From NCBI GenBank assembly GCA_031763025.1, contig JASSKH010000016.1:4030001-4094000 (forward strand): 64,000 bases of DNA. The letters run 5' to 3'. Numbering within the stretch: the first letter of the stretch is position 1; each line of letters opens with the position of its first letter. The notes beneath the pieces are model-generated. The model was not told the origin of the DNA, did not search any database, and worked only from the letters and a program-made list of their open reading frames with translations. Positions 52,101-61,100 of the stretch are shown here, one piece after another. Source of the stretch: Macrocystis pyrifera. Taxonomy: Eukaryota > Sar > Phaeophyceae > Laminariales > Laminariaceae. The translations under genes and the position numbers were made by a program.

Positions 52101-55100
52101 GTATTATGATATGTCACCCCTATATAACCCTGTATTTGCTGCTGCTGTTACCTGGTACCTGGTATATATTATAGCTACCTCTGCCATCCGACAGTGCTTA
52201 CCACCACCACGACTACGCCCAAGGTCTCACAGGCAGGTGCAAAACAACACAAACACGCCCCCTCTCTCGCCCGAACACTTCTTGCTTTCGCCGTCCTTTT
52301 TTTTCACTACTGCAAAACTTATCCTGCTCTATTTCGACGCAAACCTTGTCTACAAAAAGCGTGAGTGCAGTTATTAAGGGATTTTTAACTTTGTTTTTTT
52401 TGTTTTTACGCCCAAACAACATGAAAAGGCCCATCGGGTAAAGCGAAGCATCACCGGCCATGCGGGTCCGGTGTACGCCTGCGCCCGAGCTGGAGTTAAG
52501 GGGTACGTCACAGCAGGAAAAGACGGTTTCGTGATGTTGTGGGACGCGGAACTGCAAAAGTTGAAGCAGGTGAGACACTACGCTTGACGACAAGGAGCTG
52601 AAACGACGGAGAGTGTCCAAGGTTGGGGGGGGGGGGGGGGGGTTGGGGTAGCGGAAACTGTTCAAGCGGTTCAAATCGGTACACATCTCCGCAAAACAGA
52701 CAGGCGCCGCGAGGCCACACACAAACCGTACACGAGTACGACCGTCATCGATCCGACCTGTCCTAACAAGGCAAACGATGATAGTCGACGGCGGCACATT
52801 TAATCCTCTGCCGTAGATCCAGATACCTCCTGTGCTTCACATCGCTCTCGCACGAAGCGTGCTATGCCACACCAAAATACTAGGTTAAAAAAAATAACTT
52901 AAGAGGAGCGGTCGACATCCTAGTGTGCAGGAAAGGACTGAGTCAATGTTAAACAAGTTTGGGTGAGACAACTCTGCCCCCTGACCAGTGGTCAACTACA
53001 AATACAATCTAAAGAGGCGCAACGAAGTACGGGCGGGACCACAGGCCGGTGCAGAAGGCCTCATCCGATCCCATATTTATATTAAACGATCCACGGTAGA
53101 GAGAAGAATACGACAGTACAACGGCGATTCAATCGATGGGCTCAATAGTTGGCATAAACAATGGAACCATCGATGATATCGAAATGTCTCGGGTTTTTTA
53201 ATGCAATGATGGCACTTCTTCCTTTTCGTTCCTGGAACCTCGGGAGTAGAGGTGGTCGCAACATTTCTTGAGACCATCCCACCTACTCCGTAGTAAAATA
53301 ACTTATAATAATCGTTCGACGTCTTAGCTACAGTAGACTTGGTTAATCTGACGTGAACGCAAAGCTCGCTTTTGCGGGGGGCCAAGAACTGTCGGATGAA
53401 CAAATCGTGTTCAGCGGCGAGCGCTGCACTAAATGTTAATGGCATAGATGTTCGGTGATAGCCTAGTGCTCGAGGTTGCTCAAGGGTGATGTCACCGCAA
53501 AAGGTTCCCAAGGCATGCTCAGATTAGACGTTTCTTGTTGGCGTCGTCAAGAGTGAGTGCCCATAAAGGCTTACACGCAGTTTTTTCATGGCAGATCGTA
53601 TAAACGCGCACCAAACTGGTGGGACATCGAAAGTGCACCTCAAAGGCTCACTCGCGGTAGGTGGGGGGGGGGGGGGGGAGGGGGTCACTTTTGGGGAAAA
53701 AAAATGGTTTTCAGCCACTCAGAGCCACTTGGCCGAGTGGATGCCCTAGCGATGATCTTGCAGGCTGAAGATTCTTCGTTCTCTGGTTTCGCGATACGCA
53801 CCGTGGTAGGGTTGCTTATCACGCTGCACCGACCTTTTAGTACTGCAGTCCAGTTTTGGAGACAAACCACTAAAGGGTGAACATTAGTTTATCACCAAAA
53901 CGGGACTGCAGTCCTAAAAGTAAAAAAAAGGGTCAAGTCCGACTTTGAGGGAGGTGCAGTAGCCCTCCTACCGTAGTATTACGGGGGACCATAGTTAACG
54001 GGACCAAATTTTGTTAGTAAAAATAGGTAAACATATAGGTTTTTGTGTGTACCGTAGGTGTTATTTACTGTGGTCCTCCGTAGTAGTGAAATACAGGTAT
54101 TGTACTGGTATTGGTTTGTCCCCGAAGGGCGATCGCATGGTGCACTCGACGTTACGAATGAGTTTACCCTTCTGTGCATGGCATTTCATGTCTACGAGAA
54201 AAATACGTTCAGAGAAAAACACCGAGCTCGCCAATGATGATAGAAGATAAGACAAACAAAGCCCGAACAAAAGTACTATCTTCTCCCCTAAACACGACCT
54301 CGAGTGCCACAAGCGCCTAACGCAGTTGTAGTCCTCACGCAAACACCCACCGCACACTGTTTGCCTTTTCCCTCGACCGCCATAAAAAAAACACCGTCTT
54401 CAACCCCATGAATTCCCTATTCTATATGCTGTATGTGTTAATAGTACGGGATGTTCGAGGCACACCCGGCGAGTTCGGTGCTACACTCGATCTGCGCGGT
54501 GGGATCGGCGTGCAAGTTTGTCACCTGCACCCGAGCCGGGGAGGTGTTCGAGATATCAAAGGACAGGTAGGTGACCTGTCGTACAAGACAGTACTATGCG
54601 ACACCACTCAAGACATGCCTTATTCACACTTTAAGACATGCCTTAGTGCCTTATTTTGGGCCGCCGGACTCGAATCTTCGTCATGTAAGGCAGGGCGCGT
54701 CCTGCTCGAAACGTTTCAGTGTGAAAAAAGGCTACATTCTTGTCTTAGTCTTACTGTTTTACGGGATGGGGCATGGGCGCGGCTCAGGATTTCAAGAGTA
54801 GGAGGATAGACAAGCATGTAATTAGAAGGAAGGAACAAGACAAAACTTGACGTAGATTCGTAGAGGCTTAAGCAAGAGTACTACAGGCACAGAAGGGACT
54901 TAGATTTCGTGCATAGATTTTCCTTTTCTTTTGGTTTTCGGTTTTCCCTTGGTTTTCTTCTTCTTTCTGAGAATGTGTGTGAGTGATCAACGTCGAAGCT
55001 CACGCTCTGCATATTATTGAGGATGACAAACGCAATACTAGCCATGCGAATGTATCTCTACTGGTAGTTCTCCCTCACGAGCTCTAGGACCCCTTCTACC

Positions 55101-58100
55101 CATTAAAGAGACGCGTTGAAACTTGTGTACCAGGCTCCAAAGTCTTAGGCAAACTTGGGACGTAACCGACGGCCTGAACGACCCCCCCCGTGGCAATATA
55201 TAGAAAACGTACTAAGCACCAGAGTATGTGTTGTCCAGGTTGTTGTCGGTATCGCTTGTAGGAGTAGGAACGGTGCTCCGTCTCGAAAGGGATGCGTGGT
55301 CAATGATTAAATGACTAGGCAAGCAACAAATGAGTACCCCCCCCCCCCCCCCCCCCCCCCCTATTATATATGGGTTGGGTTGGTGTCGGTTGGCAACGAC
55401 GCTGTAAAACATGCCGCTCACTACGTGAGCTAGACATCCAGGGTACCGTTTTTTTTTTTTTTTTGGCGGTCGCCCACAGGTGGTCGTCTAGTTAGATCAT
55501 TTGTGCGAAGTAAAGAACCTTTACTCTGCACAAGGGAATTGATCGTATCACGTAGTGTTCAAGGTACGGCACCCAAGAGGCAGTTACATAGTGCTCCCAT
55601 TGCTGTCTCTGGAAGTGGCCACACCGGAAATTAAACTAACTCATTGAAGCTGTCGTCCACATGCAAGTTCACCTCACAAGCGGTTCTTGGTAAGATGCAG
55701 CTCACCCTTCATGCGACTCGCCGGACACCTCACGGCGCTTCGCGCTTGGTGCAAGCAATGTCTGCCTGGTCGGTGAAAACCCGACATGCTCCGTCCCGGC
55801 ATTGTAGGGATGCGAGGGTCTATGGTCATACGACTACGGCCATGCATGAGATCGAGTACATCTCTCCTATCGAGTACACCCCCCCCGCCGCAATGTCTGC
55901 CTGGTAGGCGAAAACCTGACGTGCTCCGTTCCGGCATTGTAGGGACGCGAGGGTCTATAGTCATACGACTATGGCCATGAATAATAATGAGTATACCTCT
56001 CCCCACCCGCTCCCCCCGCCGGTGCCGCATTTGTTACGCACCACGAACAGCGGGCGTCTCCTTCTGATAGCGAAAGGTCATGGTAAAGGCCAGTTGCACG
56101 GGTTGGCAACGCATCCTACGGATCCGGACGAGTACGCCACGGTTGGAGATGACGCCTTCGTCAGGGTAAGGGAAACCCCTACAGGCGTGCTCATGGCAGG
56201 GGCGGGCGGGGGGTACCCAATTCTCCACAGGTTCCTACGTAACATGATGATCAGCGCGTTAACTCTAATCCATCCGAAAAATGACTTGTTTCGACCAAAA
56301 TCTGCTCGCGGACTAGAATACGGTAAAGGGGATAAGCGAAGCTCGTATAAGTCGCCTTCGTCAAGGGAAGGGAACCTCGAACAAGGAGCCTTCGCCAGGG
56401 CAAGGGAAACCCGTATATGGTGCCTTCGCCAGAGTAAGAGAACCTCGAGCAAGGCGCCTTCGTCAGAACAAAGGAAATATGTATAAAACGCCTTCTACAT
56501 GGTAAGGGAAGCTCGAATAAGACGCCTTCGTCTGGGTAATGGAAACCCGCATGAGGCGCCTTCGTCAAGGGAAGGGAAGCTCGAATGAGGCGCCTTCGTC
56601 AGGGTAAGGGAAAATCGAATAAGGGGCCTTCGTCAAGGGTAAGAAAAATCCGTATGAGGTGCCTTGGTCAAGGCAAGGGAAGCCCGTATAAGGAGCCTTC
56701 GTCCGGGCAAGGGAAATCAGTGTAAGGATCCTTCGTCAGGGTAAGGGAAATCCGTGTAAGGCTCCTTCGTCAGGGCAAGGAAACTTCTTATGAGGAGGGC
56801 CTCTGCCGCCACGAGGGTGGTATACACCTTGGCCCAACGTCGAAGAAACGATTATTTTTTTGTTAGCTCGCCCCAGTCAAAACCCCGACCCCCCTAACTC
56901 TATATCCATAGCCCGGGGAAATTCGTTCAATGAAGGTGGTTGAGGTAATGAGGAGTTAGTATGGACTATCACCTATGAGCCATTTGGTCGAAGGTGGATC
57001 ACAAGTCGTACAGACTACTGTCCGCCTTCATATTCGCAGTGCGTCTTATTGCTTCTTTACCGCTCACAGTCCGGGGGAGAGGCAAGGGGTGTCCGTGATA
57101 GCATGCATGGGCGTACAGTGGTCGTATGACAGTAGACCCTCGCATCCCTACAATTCCGGGACGGAGCACATCGGGGTTTCATCGGCCAGATAGACATTGC
57201 TTGCACCAAGCGCGAAGCGCCGTGAGGTGCCCGGTGAGTCGCATGAAGGGTGAGCTGCATCTTACCAAGAACCGCTTGTGAGGTGAACTTGCACGTGGAC
57301 GACAGCTTCCATGAGTTAGGGTCAGCGTTAAGGTTCGGGGGGGGGGGGGTGTACTCGATATCATGCATGGCCGTAGTCGTATGGGAGGGGGGGGAGTTGT
57401 ACTCATGTCATGCATGGTCGTAGTCGTATGATTTATTTGCGGGGGGGAGGGGCGTGTAATTATATCATGCACGGCCGTATTCGCATGCATGACCATGTGA
57501 AAAGGGTGGTTTGGCACCCGAACGATATGAGACTCCTCTTCTTGACTTCGGAGGAGCTCCACACCCACGCGAAAAACCAATTTTGAACACCAAATGCGCG
57601 GTTCACCCCGTCGATAACCCCGTGGCCTACGTATAGTAACGAGAAACACAAATCATACGATTATGACGAATTCACGCCTAGGACAGATCATCTTACCTTT
57701 CAGGGCAAGTATAGTCCTGATCTGTATGATCTGTATGATCGGCATGATCTAGCTCATGTTGCCGAGTGGGACCCGTATATCTTGTGCATGGTCTGCTGTA
57801 GGACATGGCTTCCTGGGCTGGATCTGTACTGCACAGATCCTGCACAACGTTTCATAAACGCAGGTTAGGATCTGCAGATGATTTATTTACATCGCGGGTT
57901 AGGATCTAGATGATCTACTGTAGATCGTGGGTTCCTCAGTCAGAAATATTTGCCTTGTAAGGCAAAAAGTGATGTGTACACCTCTACGTCGTATGTCGTA
58001 GCACGGCTCACCTCTGCCCCTCTGTCCCTCGATACAAGGAACGTTTGAGAATAAGTATTTACTGTAGTGAAATATGTTCAAATTATTTAGGGACTGAGTG

Positions 58101-61100
58101 GTGCAGGTGACCCACCGCTTATCCAGAAGGTCGTTGAATGTAGAAAAAATATAGCCCCGGCGAGAGTTGGGCTGGAAATTGAGAAAGTGCAAGACCAGAA
58201 TAAATGAATACCATCTAAAAGTGCATCCTCTTCGAGGCTCAAAGCTTCCGTCCAAGAAAAGTATTGATCTTCACGCCTTTACCGGTTCGTGTCCAATCCG
58301 ATTCGTCGTGTGTTCAGTGTCCGATTCGTGTGTGCAGTGTTTATTGTCCGGTTCGTGTGTTAGTGTTCTGATTCGCGTGTTTAGTGTCTGGTTCGTGTGT
58401 TTTGTGTCCGAGTCGTGTGTTTGGTGTTCGATTCGTGTGTGTAGTGTCCGATTCGTCTGTTTAGTGTTCGATTCGAGAGCCCAGTGTGTATTTTCCGATT
58501 CGTGTCTTTGGTGTCCGATTCGTGTGCGCAGTGTTTATAGTCCGATTTGTATGCTTGGTGTCAGATTCGTGTGTTTTGTGTCCGAGTCATGTGTGTGGTG
58601 TCCGATTCGGGTGCGTAGAGCCCGATTCGTGTGTGCAGTGTCCTATTCGTGTGGTTATTGTCCGATTCGTGTGTGCAGTGTTTTATCGTCTGATTCGCGT
58701 GTTTAATGTCCGATTCGTGTTGTACAGTGTTTATTATCCGATTCGTGTTGTTTCATTGTCTGACTCGTGTTGTGCAGTGTTTCTTGTCCGATTCGTGTGT
58801 TTGGTGCTCGATTCGTTTCGTTTCAAGTTTTAACAACCCCGTATAGCAGAAACCGCCATACGCGTCGAGAACAGCGCGCGGTTTGGATAAGTACTTTGAG
58901 TGCCTGAGGCTCGGGACACTGCTGAAATACTAGCAAACACTCGACGCGAGGCGACGACGGAAGAAAAGGTTGGATTAAGTCTTCTCGCAATAAAAATTCA
59001 AGGCACGCACCAAAAGTAGTGCGGAGGGGGGGGAGGGAAAGGGACTGCTACGATACTCCGGGTCTGAGTTACGACCATCGTTATTACGGGGGACCATAGT
59101 AAATAAGACCTACGGTACAAACAAAAACCTATATATTTACCTATTTTTAATGACAATATTTGGTCCTATTTACTATGGTCCCCCCTAATAGGAAATAGCG
59201 AGAAAGAATGTTATGTAACGTAAGAATATGCTAAATGAGTTGGTTAAGAGAAAAGGGGTATGTCGCAGTACCAACACATACAGTTACAATGGGGGTGTAC
59301 TTGCAAAACTGTGTCAACCAATCAATCGGTCGAACTCACAGATGACGTACAAATATTTGTAATGACTTTCTACCTAGTCTAAACTGCCATATCTAAATTT
59401 TCTCGACGGGGTGGGTGTATGTTTTCTTGCGTGTTCATATGGTAACTCATCAAAGTCAATCAAATGCTTGATCCTTTATATTAATATTTACTACAACTAC
59501 GTTTATCGCAGGTGTGGAGTGTGGGTCTCCGCCGCTTCACGCGCACGATGAAGATCGACTCGGCGGCCCGATCTCTAGCCTTTTCACCCTCCGGACACCA
59601 CCTCGCGGTCGGATTGGGGGGGGACCGCGACGCCATGGTGAAGGAAGGGGCGGTGGTAATTCTCTCCGTCGACGCCCTGGAAGTTCTAGAAGAGGTACGG
59701 AAAAATAGAGAGCCTGTCTGTATTTACCACACCGATGAAATGGTATCTACCGGATAACAGTGAAACTTTGATCGAAAACATTTTTATATCGTAGCATTAT
59801 ACGTACAATAACGTCGGATTTGAAGTCATCGTCAGCATGAGCGTTTGCCCCAGAAATGTTGGAAATCGGTCTTCCTTGCCTCAGAATGTGTCGGGTCTCT
59901 CTCCAAGACCCATCTGGGGGTGTTTCCCGCTTCTCCAGGCACCCAGACACAACACATTGCCGTCCGCACTTTTTCGATCGAGCTGGGTCATAGACGATAC
60001 AAACGCCCGATCGGATCGAAAAAAACGTTTTCGAATCCGATCCCCGATCGCAATCCTATTCACCTCGTTTGGATCGAAAAAGTGCCGACGGTGATTTCTT
60101 GCAGCCGGGCCCCTCGAGAGGCGGGAAACATCCCCAGATAGATCTTGGAGAGAACTCCGACACGTTCTGAGGCGAGAAAGGCCAATTTTTTCAACATTTC
60201 CGGAGCAAAAGCTCATGCGGACGTGCTGAAAGGGACTTTTTCAACTGACTGCGAATCGGACGGCATAAGAATTGGCCTAAGCAACACACAGCTTGAAAAT
60301 ATGAGTTTCGAACAAAACGTCCTCGATCTCACAGACCGGTGACAGTGGAAACACAATGCTTCAAAGTTTAGTTTCGAAAGTATCGCTTTCAAGAAACGGC
60401 TGAAGATATCCTCGCACCGCCGCTGTGGGAAAAAAAGGAAAACAAACGGTTTGTTTTTTCTTCTATTTTATCAGACTGCTGCAGGCGACGCAACACGTTT
60501 TGTTCTCGTTGTACATTGTCATCACGCCGATGAAAAATCAGCTTGTGCCACGATAGACCTTCGATCTCCACATAGACTAAACCCACGGCCAACCCGCTTG
60601 GTGTCGGGCAATGCCAACGAATGGAGATGACGGCCTCGAAGATGTCAGGTGGATCAATGGTCTAGGGACGAGCGCTTGCCGGCGGCGTCCTATGCTTTTC
60701 GCCCAAACCTTACAAAATGCGTAGTTTTTGGGCATCTGAGAGAGGTCGCGAAATGTTGGCATAAGTTTTCTGCACACCAGCGGCCGAAAGTTTTTTCTAC
60801 CATACGCCTGGCCATCGCCCGTCACTCATCACTGGCCATTGCGTGAACACGGTGAACCTAGGTTGGGTCGGAGCCCCTAATTTAACGATTGCGCCCGTTC
60901 GGAGTTCATGACGCAGTCGTTTTTTTTTTGTCGATCGATGTCTGTCGAGGACTCAGAATCTCACCGCTTCGAACTAAACACAGCTGAGTTTTCTCAAGCA
61001 GATGTTTGCCCAACGTCTGCCCCATGTTTGTTTTTTTTCTGTTTTTTTGTTTGTTTTTTTTCCAAAATTTGGAACTTTTGCTTTGAAGAATCGTGCTCTC

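Noticed and set aside
53724..53810. tRNA-like ACTTGGCCGAGTGGATGCC
   Set aside because: It resembles the D-arm of a class II tRNA, but I found no pairing acceptor stem and no good B box, so no tRNA was called.
58167..58706. 179-codon plus-strand frame
   Set aside because: Translation of a minisatellite with no start context or domain.
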